NCBI RefSeq assembly: GCF_020035535.1
Contig: NZ_CP083350.1
Coordinates: forward strand, 1,250,501-1,314,500
Origin: Ensifer adhaerens
GTDB taxonomy: Bacteria; Pseudomonadota; Alphaproteobacteria; Rhizobiales; Rhizobiaceae
Direction: 5' to 3'
Length of the DNA: 64,000 nt
The notes below the pieces were generated by a model. It saw nothing but the letters and a program-made list of their open reading frames with translations, had not been told where the DNA came from and ran no database searches. A program made the position numbers and the translations under genes. Below are positions 26,853-35,950 of this stretch, piece after piece (position 1 is the stretch's first letter; every line of letters begins with the position of its first letter).

Positions 26853-27384
26853 GGCGAGCCCAACGCGCTTTAGACAAAAGAGCTTATAGCGTGCGGAGAG
26901 AGACTGTGGAACGGAAGTCGATGTTAAATGATCATCTTCCCAACGCGAGAGACTGATCACGAAGAAAATTGTATCACCAAAGCGTTTCCGACATCGACCA
27001 CTCAGCAGTTGGAATGTCAGTCGGGGCCAGCTTACCAGCCACTGTTGCCGTAGCCGGCAAAACCACGTTCATATTCGGTGCCTTCGCCGCCGATTTCGTG
27101 GCCTCAAATGTAGGGATGTAGGGGTAGTTATCCGCGTCACACCCCGTGCGCCAAATAGTGCTGCGGTCTCAAACTGGGCAGCTCTCGATTCTGTCACGGC
27201 GACATCTGGGGGCATATGAACTGAAAGAAAAAGAGAAGCGCCGTTGCACCCGTGAACGGTGTTCGTCCGGGCCCAGGAGAAACTCGCAACCGCTTCGCCG
27301 TCCTTCACGTTCGTTCCGGCCACGGGAAGTTCCTGCGTCAGGCGCAGGCTTGTGCGTTCGATCGCAACGTTCCTCGGGCCGGCA
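26853..27384. other. Intergenic stretch without a supported gene
   Basis: About 530 bases lie between the SyrB-like and channel genes. Short frames (27069-27323 on -, 27146-27388 on +) show no family character. Nothing convincing was seen. Confidence 0.4.
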
Positions 27385-27930
27385 CTAGACCGAGCCGATC
27401 CCAGATCGAGACGCCAAGCGTTCCAACATCAGCTTCAGCAGTTCATTGTCGGCTCGCAACCTTTTCGTGAGTTTCTGCTTGAGTGCGAGATTTTCTGCCT
27501 CAAGGAACTCGAGCTCGTCCCCCGCTGAAGAGGGGAAGCCCGCAGAACTTTCGGAGTTTTGCACTGGAGCAGGCCCGCGTTTCGGTCGTCGCTTATTTGG
27601 CGCGCGGCGCGGCGCGACCACTGAAATATCCTGCGGCGAAGCTAGCAAATCTGCTCGCTGGGTTTCCTCGAGGCAGTCCTCGAGCGGAGCATCTACCATT
27701 TTTGACGCGAGCTCGTTCAGCGAATGGTCCTCAACCACACCTGGCCCAGAAGACGTTTCGAAGGTTGGGGCAGTAGATTCGACGAATGGACCCACATGGA
27801 CGGCAGTCGACGCCTCGAATTCGCGGGCGAGCGATTTCAGATCGGTATCGCCCCAAATCGAGGTTGGACGGACGAACCGCCGCTTTCGACTGTTCTTGTG
27901 TTCAACAATGAAATTACGTTTCTGTTTCAA
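27385..27930 (-). CDS. SyrB-like protein (paralogue 2)
   Basis: A 181-residue acidic/basic low-complexity protein that ends in a coiled coil (LEFLEAENLALKQKLTKRLR, then ADNELLKLMLERL). The pattern L-E-x-E-N-x-x-L-K-x-K-L-x-x-[RK]-L-R-A-[DE]-N matches the C-terminus of the gene at 28000-28449. That coiled coil is the hallmark of rhizobial SyrB proteins, described in Sinorhizobium meliloti as repressors acting on the SyrM symbiotic regulator. The N-terminus (RRFVRPTSIWGDTDLKSLAR) is distinct from the other copy. The frame starts with TTG at 27930 and has no strong ribosome binding site, so the start is uncertain. It lies 69 bp after the first copy, probably in one unit. Direct DNA binding is not evident in this copy. 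Confidence 0.62.
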   Translation of the reverse strand: MKQKRNFIVEHKNSRKRRFVRPTSIWGDTDLKSLAREFEASTAVHVGPFVESTAPTFETSSGPGVVEDHSLNELASKMVDAPLEDCLEETQRADLLASPQDISVVAPRRAPNKRRPKRGPAPVQNSESSAGFPSSAGDELEFLEAENLALKQKLTKRLRADNELLKLMLERLASRSGIGSV

Positions 27931-27999
27931 GCCGCGTCACACGCCTCTTGCTTGCCGCCAAATATTAGAATGGGTGGGAATGCGCAAAACGTCAGTCGA

Positions 28000-28449
28000 T
28001 CACTCGACACCAAGCTTCTTTCGCAGCTCAGCGTTTTCCGCCCGTAGCTTGCCAACAAGCTTCTTTCGAAGTCGGATGTTCTCTTGCTCAAGATCGATCA
28101 GTTCGGAAAGGCTACTTTCGGTCTGAATTTCTGCCGGCTGTTGAAGCGGTGGTGGCTTAACGCTTGCCGCTTTTTTCCACAAGTAATAGGTATTCTCGGA
28201 GATACCCATGCGCGTGGCGGCTTCTTTCAAAGTCAAACTGCCATCACCGACAAGATCCGCGATCTTTGCCAGCTTTGCGGTTTTCTCTTCCTCTGTATGA
28301 CGCGCGGCACGCGGAGCTTTATGCCCAGTGTTCGCCTTCGCGGAAGAAGTCGGCTTCTTTTGACGGGCCGCCTTTACCTTCTTTTCGTCGCCCGCCTTCA
28401 CCTCTGGTGCGGCAGGAACGTTGTCTTCGTCAATGTTATTTTCGGCCAT
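28000..28449 (-). CDS. syrB: SyrB-like transcriptional regulator (paralogue 1) with helix-turn-helix
   Basis: A 149-residue protein. A Lys/Ala-rich N-terminus (about 1-50, AARQKKPTSSAKANTGHKAP) is followed by a helix-turn-helix of transposase/Hin type (LVGDGSLTLKEAATRMGISE then NTYYLWKKA, about 67-95). A C-terminal coiled coil reads LIDLEQENIRLRKKLVGKLR then AENAELRKKLG. The coiled coil and basic tail are typical of SyrB from rhizobia. The helix-turn-helix would give DNA binding and the coiled coil dimerisation. It precedes the second SyrB-like gene on the same strand. No symbiotic (nod, nif or syrM) genes are in the window, so its target here is unknown. Confidence 0.72.
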   Translation of the reverse strand: MAENNIDEDNVPAAPEVKAGDEKKVKAARQKKPTSSAKANTGHKAPRAARHTEEEKTAKLAKIADLVGDGSLTLKEAATRMGISENTYYLWKKAASVKPPPLQQPAEIQTESSLSELIDLEQENIRLRKKLVGKLRAENAELRKKLGVE

Positions 28450-28819
28450 ATGTTTCCATCTTTGGCAGCGAGTCCATCAAACCTGATCAATTAGATACTC
28501 TAGGAACAGCTTCTCGGCAACCGTATGACTTTTCGCGCCATTACATGGCACCCAACGCATGCTACGTGGCCGGCATGCGATCTGGCAGGTCCCAGTAGGG
28601 GCGCGGCAGGGATCGAATTTCAACCGGGTACGTGTTTGACGTGGGTCAACGTATGGTGGAAATCGCCGCGTTGTCGCCTGATGGGCCTTAACGCTCGTTC
28701 CGCCTGCGATTTCATATAGGATGTGATGCTAGAGGTATTTGAACAAGTTGGCAGCGGCGTCGACGCCTGCTGTCGACTTTGCAGCTTGCGCAGGCGCTAA
28801 TACACGGGATGTACATATT
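28450..28819. other. Divergent intergenic region (SyrB-like / RpiR)
   Basis: About 370 bases separate the divergent SyrB-like and RpiR genes and must contain both promoters. The frame upstream of 28820 is open back to 28739 (TTG) but lacks family sequence. No clear dyad was identified. Confidence 0.4.
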
Positions 28820-29677
28820 ATGGAAGGCCAAAGTACCCTTCGCGATCGGTTTGAACAGCACAAGGAACGGCTCAGTCGCTCTGAATTGGCTGTTGTCGAA
28901 TATCTGCTGACGACGCCGATGGATGTCCTCGTTTTCCAAAATGCCGAGGAAATCGCTGCGCAAAGTGGCACAAGCGATGCGACCGTGATTCGAGCGGCGC
29001 GGAGGCTCGGCTTCAGCGGCTTGCCGGAATTGAAAAGACTGTGCAGTCGCGCCATGGCCAAGAGTATTCCAACTGCCGAACGGCTCTTGCAGCGGTTCCG
29101 GGCTACGGGTGATGATCTCGTATCAATCAAACAGCGCGTTTTTTCCACTGTGCACGAGATCATGGAGTCTTGCGAGGAAAAGCTGGACCTTGCCGAGATC
29201 TCCCATGCCATGCAGCTCCTGGAGCAAGCCGATACAGTCTGGTGTATTGGGATCGGCAGATCGGAAGTCGAGGCATTGCACGGAAAGATTGCGCTCAGCC
29301 GAGTAGGTTTGCGCGCCCGGCATACCGGTGCCGCGGGCTTTTCTCTCGCGAACGAACTCATCGACCTCCGTGCCGCCGACGTCGTCGTTATTTTCCACGC
29401 GGCGCGCGATACGCCAGAATTTCGCCTCGTCATCGAGCATGCCGCAAAGCTTGGGTGTGGCGTGGTGCTGATCTGTGGCGTGCAGCTCACGGATTTATAC
29501 CGGGACAGGGTCTCGGCGGTTCTTACGTGCGTTGGTTCAGCGACAGGTCTTGCGAGTTGGACACTCGGAGCTATCGTCGTATTGGATTTGCTGGCCTATG
29601 GTATCGCGGCCCGCAACCAGGAAAGAGCGGTGGCAACGCGTAGGGGCCTCGCCGATCTGCGCGGACGTTTGCCGTAA
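28820..29677 (+). CDS. RpiR/MurR-family transcriptional regulator with SIS domain
   Basis: A 285-residue regulator. The N-terminal HTH_6 domain (about 1-80) contains LRDRFEQHKERLSRSELAVV and AAQSGTSDATVIRAARRLGF. The C-terminal SIS domain (about 125-265) contains DTVWCIGIGRSEVEALHGKI and DVVVIFHAARDTPEF. SIS domains bind phosphosugars or similar ligands, so it probably senses a sugar phosphate. The canonical SxS element of the SIS site is altered here (FHAARDT instead of a Ser-rich turn). The ATG at 28820 fits the family start. No carbohydrate operon lies next to it, so its target is not evident. Confidence 0.85.
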   Translation: MEGQSTLRDRFEQHKERLSRSELAVVEYLLTTPMDVLVFQNAEEIAAQSGTSDATVIRAARRLGFSGLPELKRLCSRAMAKSIPTAERLLQRFRATGDDLVSIKQRVFSTVHEIMESCEEKLDLAEISHAMQLLEQADTVWCIGIGRSEVEALHGKIALSRVGLRARHTGAAGFSLANELIDLRAADVVVIFHAARDTPEFRLVIEHAAKLGCGVVLICGVQLTDLYRDRVSAVLTCVGSATGLASWTLGAIVVLDLLAYGIAARNQERAVATRRGLADLRGRLP

Positions 29678-29977
29678 GGTCCCGTCTAGCTCATCTGGGC
29701 ATCCATAAAAAATATGAGTGCAGCAGTAATGTTTGTTGAAGTGCATGCTTCAATAATGTAGTAGCTCCGACACGGCTGCTTGTTGCGGTCGCTTTCATTT
29801 GCCTGACGGGGCTCTACATGACGATCATCCGAAGTCCGAGACGCTAACGTTTGCAGACATGTCGGCTGCCAATGCGGTCGAAGCTCGCAGCTCGTCATCA
29901 CTTCCATCTCTAGATCTCCACCCGGGCGATGAACCATCGCGCGGGGTGTCGGCACGTTCTTTTCAATCGGGGGACAG
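29678..29977. promoter_or_regulatory. fec operon upstream region with a candidate operator
   Basis: This 300-bp non-coding region precedes the TonB receptor. It holds the dyad TTGAAG-N6-CTTCAA at 29736-29753 and A/T-rich flanks. An iron regulator (RirA, Irr or Fur/Mur in rhizobia) is expected to act here. The dyad is TGA-N10-TCA, one base off the reported RirA spacing TGA-N9-TCA, so no regulator is assigned. Confidence 0.4.
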
Positions 29978-32131
29978 ATGTTTCGCAATCGCCACTTTGT
30001 CAGGTCAGCGCTGCTGGCTTCCGCTGCACTCATTCCGGCACACGGGTTTGCCCAAGACGCAGGCACGGGCGGGGCAACACGCCTTGAGGCCATCACCGTC
30101 ACGGGCAACTGGCTGGAGGAGCCGAACAAGGAAAAGATGCTGAAGCATCCCGGGGCCCGCACGATCGTCGACAAAGAAGAGTTCGAGGAGCGGGGCGCGA
30201 TGGATGTTCGCGACGCGCTCAACCAGATTCCGGGCGTGCAAGTGCAGGAAAGCAATGGTACAGGCGGCAGCGACGTTTCGCTGAACCTTGGCGTGCGTGG
30301 CCTTACCTCCAGGCTTTCGCCGCGCTCCACGGTGCTGATGGACGGTATCCCTCTGTCCTATGCGCCTTACGGCCAGCCGCAATTGTCGTTGTTCCCCCTC
30401 ACGCTCGGCAACGTCGAAGCGATCGACGTCGTGCGTGGCGCAGGCTCTGTGCGCTACGGCCCGCAGAATGTCGGCGGCATCATCAATTTCGTCACGCATC
30501 CGATCCCGGATGAGTTCACCGCCCGGATTTCCTCCGGTGCCGAGGCCAATGGCGGCGTGAAGGCGACTCCCAGCCTGTTCGTCGGCGGCACCAACGACGA
30601 CGGGCTAGGTGCAGCACTACTTTACTCCGGCATTCACGGCGAAGGCTATCGCGACGACAACGACCGAACCGACATCGACGACCTGATCCTCAAGGGGAAG
30701 TATGAGCTCACGGACACCGACACCATTGGCCTGCAGTACCACCACTATAGCGGCGAGGGCCGCATGCCCGGCGGCCTTACGACTGCGGAGTATGCCGAGG
30801 ACCCCTTCCAGTCGACGCGTCGCTATGACGAGTTCAGTGGACGCCGCAACGACATCTCGCTGCGCTATCAGCATGACGACGGGGAGAACAATTTCGAAGT
30901 GCTCGGCTACTATGTGAACTCCTTCCGCGGAAGCCACGTCGAACAGCAGGGCACTGGCAGCAATGCAGGCCGATACCGCCTGACGTCCGCTCCGCGCGAT
31001 TACGAGTATTTCGGCATCGAGCCACGCTACTCGCGCCTTTTCGAGCTCGGAGACACCACGCACGAAGTAACGGTCGGCTATCGCTACCTCTGGGAGGAGA
31101 GTTCCGAAGTCGCTGCGCGGACAGGCTTCTACACGCGCGCTTCCGGTATCAATCCATACGATCTGCCGATGAACACCTACCAGACGAGCGAGGGCGGCAC
31201 GACGGCGCATGCCGTTTACATCGATGACAAGATCGGCATCGGAAACTGGACCATCACGCCCGGCATCCGCTACGAGATGATCAGCACAGACAATACGGTC
31301 ACGGATCTTGCCGGCGGCGTGGTGACAGGCAAACGATCACCTGAAATCAATGCTAGCGAGCTTCTCCCCACACTCTCTGTTGCCTATCAGGTCAATGACG
31401 TGTGGAGCGTCTTTGCCAATGCCGGGGTTTCCTTCGGGCCGCAGCAATACAGCCACCTGGCGTCGACCACGGACGGCCTGCATCCGGAAAAGGCAAAGAC
31501 CTACGAAATAGGCACCCACTACGAAGGCGATGCCCTGAGTGGCGAGTTGACCGCCTTCTTCATCGATTTCGACCAGGAACTCTATCTGAGCCGCAACATC
31601 GTCGGCGAGGGGCTATGGACCGATCTCGGCGCCACCAAGCACCAGGGCATCGAAGCGGCGGCCCGTTATGATCTGGGCAGCCTCAGCAACACGCTCGACG
31701 GCCTGTCGCTCTACGCGAACTACACCTATACCGAGGCCACCTACGAAGCCGGGCCCTTCGCAGGCCGCGACCTTCCTTTCTATTCCCGTCATTTCGGCAC
31801 GATCGGTGCGAGCTACCGCTACGAGGACTGGCTGTTCAACGCCGATCTGTCGGCCCAGTCGAAGCAGCGGTCGCCTGGCAATGCCGTCGAGGGTGCGACC
31901 TACGTGGAGGAAGAGGATGCGACCGGGCGTCTCGGCGACATCCCGGGATACGGAACGGTGAACCTCCGACTGGCCTACCAGCCAGAAGGCAAAGAAAACG
32001 CTCCCAAACTTGCCTTCGGAGTCAAAAACCTTCTCGACAAGGAATACTTTACGCGCTCAACAGACAACAACGGCGGCAAGTTTGTCGGACAGCCGCGGAC
32101 CTTCTTCGTCAATGCGTCGATCGCGTTCTGA
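29978..32131 (+). CDS. fecA: TonB-dependent receptor, FecA-like (ferric dicitrate/siderophore)
   Basis: A 717-residue outer-membrane receptor. The signal peptide ends at GFAQD (about residue 26), the TonB-box-like EAITVTG comes just after, and the plug domain follows at about 50-170 (GAMDVRDALNQIPGVQVQES, VLMDGIPLSYAPYGQPQLSL, VVRGAGSVRYGPQNVGGIIN). The 22-strand barrel ends with the usual aromatic residue (NASIAF). It lacks the roughly 80-residue N-terminal signalling domain of E. coli FecA, and no FecI/FecR genes are adjacent, so induction must be by another route. It heads an operon with a matching ABC importer. The ferric-citrate assignment rests on overall similarity and gene order and could instead be another carboxylate siderophore. 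Confidence 0.85.
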   Translation: MFRNRHFVRSALLASAALIPAHGFAQDAGTGGATRLEAITVTGNWLEEPNKEKMLKHPGARTIVDKEEFEERGAMDVRDALNQIPGVQVQESNGTGGSDVSLNLGVRGLTSRLSPRSTVLMDGIPLSYAPYGQPQLSLFPLTLGNVEAIDVVRGAGSVRYGPQNVGGIINFVTHPIPDEFTARISSGAEANGGVKATPSLFVGGTNDDGLGAALLYSGIHGEGYRDDNDRTDIDDLILKGKYELTDTDTIGLQYHHYSGEGRMPGGLTTAEYAEDPFQSTRRYDEFSGRRNDISLRYQHDDGENNFEVLGYYVNSFRGSHVEQQGTGSNAGRYRLTSAPRDYEYFGIEPRYSRLFELGDTTHEVTVGYRYLWEESSEVAARTGFYTRASGINPYDLPMNTYQTSEGGTTAHAVYIDDKIGIGNWTITPGIRYEMISTDNTVTDLAGGVVTGKRSPEINASELLPTLSVAYQVNDVWSVFANAGVSFGPQQYSHLASTTDGLHPEKAKTYEIGTHYEGDALSGELTAFFIDFDQELYLSRNIVGEGLWTDLGATKHQGIEAAARYDLGSLSNTLDGLSLYANYTYTEATYEAGPFAGRDLPFYSRHFGTIGASYRYEDWLFNADLSAQSKQRSPGNAVEGATYVEEEDATGRLGDIPGYGTVNLRLAYQPEGKENAPKLAFGVKNLLDKEYFTRSTDNNGGKFVGQPRTFFVNASIAF

Positions 32132-32141
32132 TCAACAGCGG

Positions 32142-32158
32142 TGCGCCGGTCCGGCGCA
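32142..32158 (+). other. Intercistronic hairpin between fecA-like and fecB-like genes
   Basis: TGCGCCGG-T-CCGGCGCA forms a GC-rich 8-bp inverted repeat 10 bases after the receptor stop codon. Without a T-run it probably protects or differentially stabilises the receptor part of the mRNA. Confidence 0.45.
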
Positions 32159-32187
32159 GCAAGACCAATATGGAGCCGGATAGCCCA

Positions 32188-33105
32188 ATGAGCAGCCTGA
32201 CCCGCCGCGCCTTCAGCCTCGCCGTCGTGATTGCGGCCGTCACCGCGGCCTCCTTTGCCAAGGCCGGGGACGGACCACGTACCATCGAGCATCGGCTCGG
32301 CACCACGGAGCTTGGCGGCAAGCCGCATAGGGTCGTCGCGCTGGAGTTCTCCTTCGTCCAGGCACTCGATGCGCTTGGTGTCGTGCCGGTCGGCATTGCC
32401 GACGACAACCAGCCGAAGCGCATCGAGCAACTGCTTGGCAAGACGATCGAATACGCCTCCGTCGGAACTCGCCTGGAGCCCAATCTCGAACTGATCAGCA
32501 GCCTTGCGCCGGACCTGATCATCGCCGACGAAATCCGGCATTCGGCCATCTACCAGCAGCTTGGTTCCATCGCCCCGACCATCGTGCTCAACAGCTGGGA
32601 AGGGGACTATGAAACCATCAAGACCTCAGTCGTCACCATCGCCGATGCTCTTGGAGACCGGGCGCGGGGCGAACAGACGATCGCCGATCACGAGTCGCGC
32701 ATTGCCACCCTCGTTGCCCGCATTCCCAAAGGTGAACAGCGGCGGATACTGCTCGCGGTCGCCACGCCGGATTCCATGAGCCTGCACACGTCCGCTTCGT
32801 TCACAGGCTCTGTCTTCAAAGCAATGGGGCTGACGCCCGCGATCGATTCGAGCGATGCCGTTGAAAGCGGCGCGGGCCTGGAGCGACTTGTCTCGGTCGC
32901 TCCAGATATTCTGCTGGTCGCCACCGATCCGGGCGGTACCGTCCTCGACCAGTGGCAGGACAATGCCGTGTGGAATGCCATCCCCGCCGTCAAAAACAAG
33001 ATGGTGTTCGAGGTCGATCGCAATCAGTTCGCACGGTTCCGCGGTCTCAAAACTGCGGAGATGATCGCCGGCGAAATTCTTGCCAAGGTCTATGATGCCA
33101 ACTGA
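32188..33105 (+). CDS. fecB: Iron(III)-siderophore periplasmic binding protein, FecB-like
   Basis: A 305-residue type III periplasmic binding protein (cluster A-II, BtuF/FecB). The N-terminus reads SLTRRAFSLAVVIAAVTAA, a twin-Arg-like motif before a hydrophobic core, with a cleavage region near SFAKAGD. The body has typical TIEHRLGTTELGGKPHRVVA, EPNLELISSLAPDLIIADE and FARFRGLKTAEMIAGEIL segments. Two Met starts are possible (32170 and 32188); the second places the twin-Arg motif close to the N-terminus and is chosen. It passes the ferric complex to the FecC/FecD permease. Confidence 0.87.
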   Translation: MSSLTRRAFSLAVVIAAVTAASFAKAGDGPRTIEHRLGTTELGGKPHRVVALEFSFVQALDALGVVPVGIADDNQPKRIEQLLGKTIEYASVGTRLEPNLELISSLAPDLIIADEIRHSAIYQQLGSIAPTIVLNSWEGDYETIKTSVVTIADALGDRARGEQTIADHESRIATLVARIPKGEQRRILLAVATPDSMSLHTSASFTGSVFKAMGLTPAIDSSDAVESGAGLERLVSVAPDILLVATDPGGTVLDQWQDNAVWNAIPAVKNKMVFEVDRNQFARFRGLKTAEMIAGEILAKVYDAN

Positions 33106-33132
33106 GCGCCGCTCGGCGATGACGGAGAGCGA

Positions 33133-34122
33133 ATGAACGACCGCGCGCGCCATCCCGTGCTGATCGCGGCGCTCGGTCTGGTCCTCCTGGCTGGCGTTCT
33201 GGCTGCAGGTGTTTCGTTCGGCGTGTCCGGGCTTTCCGTCGGGCACGCCTTGCAGCTGCTGTTTTTTCCGGATGCTTCGCCCGAAAGCGCGCTCGTTTGG
33301 GACGTCCGTCTGCCGCGGGCCTTGCTGGCCATGCTCGTCGGAGCAAACCTCGCGATCGCTGGCGTGCTGATCCAGACTCTGACCCGAAACCCTCTGGCTT
33401 CGCCGCAAACTTTCGGTATCAACGCCGGTGCCTCGCTCGCCATCGTCGCCTGTCTCATCGCCTTTCCTTCGCTCAAGGGGGCGGGCACTGTCGGGCCTGC
33501 TTTTGCCGGCGCCGCGGCGGTCGGCCTCGCCATGTGGGCGCTGTCGATATCCGGGGTAATGAACGAATTGAAGCTGGCACTTGCCGGTGTCTCCATTCAG
33601 CTAGTGCTGTCGGCCCTCGTCCAGGCGATCCTGATCGCCAACAATGCCGCGCAGGACATCGTCTACTGGCTGGCAGGTTCTCTGAGCGCCGCGCAATGGC
33701 CGAAGGTCTCGCTGATCCTGCCCTTCACCCTCGTTGGCGGAGGCGTTGCTCTCACGGGCGCGCGGCATTTCAGTGTTCTGGCCCTCGATCAGACGACGGG
33801 CCTCTCGCTCGGGCAAAATGCCAAGCGTACCGGTGGCGTCGCCGCTATCCTGATTGTCTTGCTCGCGGGATCGGCCGTGGCCGTATGCGGACCGATCGGT
33901 TTTATCGGGCTTCTCGTTCCGCATATCGTTCGCCGACTTGCGGGCGGGGATATCGCGGTCATCCTTGTGCTTTCTGCCATCGTCGGACCGCTGCTGCTTG
34001 GCGCGGCAGATCTTTTCGGCCGCATCGTCGTCTTCCCCGCTGAAATGCCTGCGGGTGTCGTCACGGCGCTCATCGGGGCTCCGGCCTTCCTGCTCATCCT
34101 CTACGGCAAGAGGACCCGATGA
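33133..34122 (+). CDS. fecC: Iron-siderophore ABC permease, FecC-like
   Basis: A 329-residue FecCD-family inner-membrane permease with about 9-10 hydrophobic segments. Landmarks are DVRLPRALLAMLVGANLAIA (about 57-76), LIQTLTRNPLASPQTFGIN (the family TRNPLA-P motif, about 80-98) and GPIGFIGLLVPHIVRRLAGG (about 254-273, the ATPase-coupling region). ACGGAGAGCGA precedes the ATG. It overlaps the next permease gene by 4 bp (ATGA), indicating translational coupling into a FecC/FecD heterodimer. Confidence 0.9.
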   Translation: MNDRARHPVLIAALGLVLLAGVLAAGVSFGVSGLSVGHALQLLFFPDASPESALVWDVRLPRALLAMLVGANLAIAGVLIQTLTRNPLASPQTFGINAGASLAIVACLIAFPSLKGAGTVGPAFAGAAAVGLAMWALSISGVMNELKLALAGVSIQLVLSALVQAILIANNAAQDIVYWLAGSLSAAQWPKVSLILPFTLVGGGVALTGARHFSVLALDQTTGLSLGQNAKRTGGVAAILIVLLAGSAVAVCGPIGFIGLLVPHIVRRLAGGDIAVILVLSAIVGPLLLGAADLFGRIVVFPAEMPAGVVTALIGAPAFLLILYGKRTR

Positions 34123-35126
34123 AGGATGCGCGCGAACACCGCGAAGGTCGGCGTGCCGCATTCGTCTGCGTCTTAATTCTGTTGCTCCTTTGCCTAGTGT
34201 CGCTGCTCGGCATGGTGATCGGTGCCGTCAAGCTGAGCGTCGGCGATGTGATGGCCGCTTTCGGCGGCGGCAAAAATGCCTTCATCGTCATGGAATACCG
34301 CCTGCCGCGCGTCGCGATCAGCATCCTGGCCGGAGCCGCCTTCGGTCTTGCCGGCGTCTTCCTCCAAGGGGCGCTGCGCAATCCGCTCGCCTCTCCCGAC
34401 GTAGTCGGCATTACCAAATGGGCAGGGCTCGGCGCCTTCTCGGCTGGGCTGATGACCCCTCCTGCCTGGTCCGCATGGGCGATCCCGCTTGGTGTGATGG
34501 CCGGGGCCCTTTTCGGAGCGCTCGCCCTGCTTGTGATCGGCCGACGGTTCGGTGGCAGCACCACGGTGCTTGCGTTGACGGGCGTCGCGCTTGGCATGTT
34601 CGCGCAGGCGCTGATCCAGTATGCCATGGTCCTCTTCCCCAGCCGGGCGGAACAGTCGATGGTTTGGCTCGCCGGAAGCGTCTACGGCAGCACCGGAGCG
34701 GATGTCTCAGCACTTTCGCTCTGGCTTCTCCTATGCCTGCCGTTCGTGTTGATTGCTGCCGGCCGGTTGGACGCGGGTGGCTTCGGTGACGATACGTTGA
34801 CAAGCATCGGACTTGCGCCGTCGCTGCTTCGCGGCGGGCTGATCCTTGTTTCGGTTCTGCTCGCCGGTGGCGCCGTCGCGGCCGTCGGCAGCATGGGTTT
34901 CCTCGGGCTGCTCGCGCCGCACGCGGCTCGTCTGGTGGTCGGAGCGCGGAGCCGATACCTGATTCCCGCAAGCGCCCTTCTCGGGGCACTGGCGTTATCG
35001 ATCGCCGATCTGGCCGGACGCGTCGTTGCGCTTCCCAACGAGATTCCGGCTGGCATCGTCGCAGCCGTCATCGGTGGTCCCTACCTCGTCTTCCTGTTGT
35101 TGAAGGAGAAGAGCCGAAATGATTGA
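34119..35126 (+). CDS. fecD: Iron-siderophore ABC permease, FecD-like
   Basis: A 335-residue FecCD-family permease, partner of the preceding gene. It has MEYRLPRVAISILAGAAFGL, the LQGALRNPLASPDVVGITK element and GSMGFLGLLAPHAARLVVG near residue 260. It ends with IPAGIVAAVIGGPYLVFLLL, typical for the family. Its start overlaps the fecC-like stop by 4 bp and its end overlaps the ATPase gene by 8 bp, so the three are a tightly coupled unit. Confidence 0.9.
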   Translation: MKDAREHREGRRAAFVCVLILLLLCLVSLLGMVIGAVKLSVGDVMAAFGGGKNAFIVMEYRLPRVAISILAGAAFGLAGVFLQGALRNPLASPDVVGITKWAGLGAFSAGLMTPPAWSAWAIPLGVMAGALFGALALLVIGRRFGGSTTVLALTGVALGMFAQALIQYAMVLFPSRAEQSMVWLAGSVYGSTGADVSALSLWLLLCLPFVLIAAGRLDAGGFGDDTLTSIGLAPSLLRGGLILVSVLLAGGAVAAVGSMGFLGLLAPHAARLVVGARSRYLIPASALLGALALSIADLAGRVVALPNEIPAGIVAAVIGGPYLVFLLLKEKSRND

Positions 35127-35931
35127 GCAACATCCCGCGCGACTCTACTGCCGGAACCTCACGGTCGGCTACGGCCAGGCGACGGTCCTTAAGGATGTCG
35201 ACGTCACCATCCCGGACGGCCGGATCACGGCGCTGATCGGCGCCAACGGCAGCGGCAAGTCGACGCTCCTGCGTACGCTCGCCCGCGTCATCCGACCTTC
35301 GGGCGGAACGGTCTATCTCGACGGCCAGTCGATCGCAGCTTTGCCCAACCGGACGATCGCTCGAACGTTGGCGCTCTTGCCGCAGAACCCGGTTTCGCCT
35401 GACGGCCTCACCGTGCGCCAGCTATGCCGCTTCGGTCGCCACCCGCATCGCCATCTCCTCTCCAGACTTTCAAAGCGTGACGAGGAGATCATCGAGCAGG
35501 CGCTGGCCATCACCGATCTCCTGCCGCTCGCCAACACGGATCTTTCCCGTCTTTCCGGTGGTCAACGTCAGCGGGCGTGGATCACCATGGCGCTCGTTCA
35601 GGAAACGCCGCTCCTGCTGCTCGATGAGCCGACGACCTATCTCGATATCGCGCACCAGCTGGAGGTGCTCGAGGTCCTAAGATCGCTGAACAGGGAGCAG
35701 GAGCGGACGATCGTCATGGTGGTCCATGACCTGAACCACGCGGCGCACTATGCCGACCATGTCATTGCGGTCGTGGACGGGGGCATCCACGCGGCCGGGC
35801 CGTCGGCTGAGATCCTGACGCCTGAGCTAATTAGGGCCGTATTCGGGGTGCAAGCCATGGTCATCCCGCATCCGGTGGAAGGCAGCCCGCTCTGCATACC
35901 CTTGGTGCGGCTCGCCAAAGGGACAGCGTAA
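35119..35931 (+). CDS. fecE: Iron-siderophore ABC ATPase, FecE-like
   Basis: A 270-residue ATP-binding protein. It has Walker A IGANGSGKSTLLRTLAR (about 36-52), the signature LSRLSGGQRQRAWITMAL (about 139-156), Walker B PLLLLDEPTTYLDIAHQLEV (about 163-182) and the H-loop MVVHDLNHAAHYAD. It energises the FecCD-like permease. GAAGGAGAAGAGCCGAA precedes the ATG inside the end of the permease gene. This is the last gene of the fec-like operon; the next gene is convergent. Confidence 0.92.
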   Translation: MIEQHPARLYCRNLTVGYGQATVLKDVDVTIPDGRITALIGANGSGKSTLLRTLARVIRPSGGTVYLDGQSIAALPNRTIARTLALLPQNPVSPDGLTVRQLCRFGRHPHRHLLSRLSKRDEEIIEQALAITDLLPLANTDLSRLSGGQRQRAWITMALVQETPLLLLDEPTTYLDIAHQLEVLEVLRSLNREQERTIVMVVHDLNHAAHYADHVIAVVDGGIHAAGPSAEILTPELIRAVFGVQAMVIPHPVEGSPLCIPLVRLAKGTA

Positions 35932-35950
35932 CCCACAACGGACGCACTGT

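Noticed and set aside
27069..27323. Minus-strand frame of 84 codons between SyrB-like and channel genes
   Set aside because: No domain and a basic random-looking C-terminus; kept as intergenic.
29686..30330. Minus-strand frame of 214 codons overlapping the fecA-like 5' end
   Set aside because: Low-complexity Ser/Pro-rich translation, antisense to the signal peptide and plug of a clear TonB receptor.
32626..33408. Minus-strand frame of 260 codons across fecB/fecC
   Set aside because: Shadow of two genes with strong family motifs; its translation is rich in Arg/Gln with no domain.
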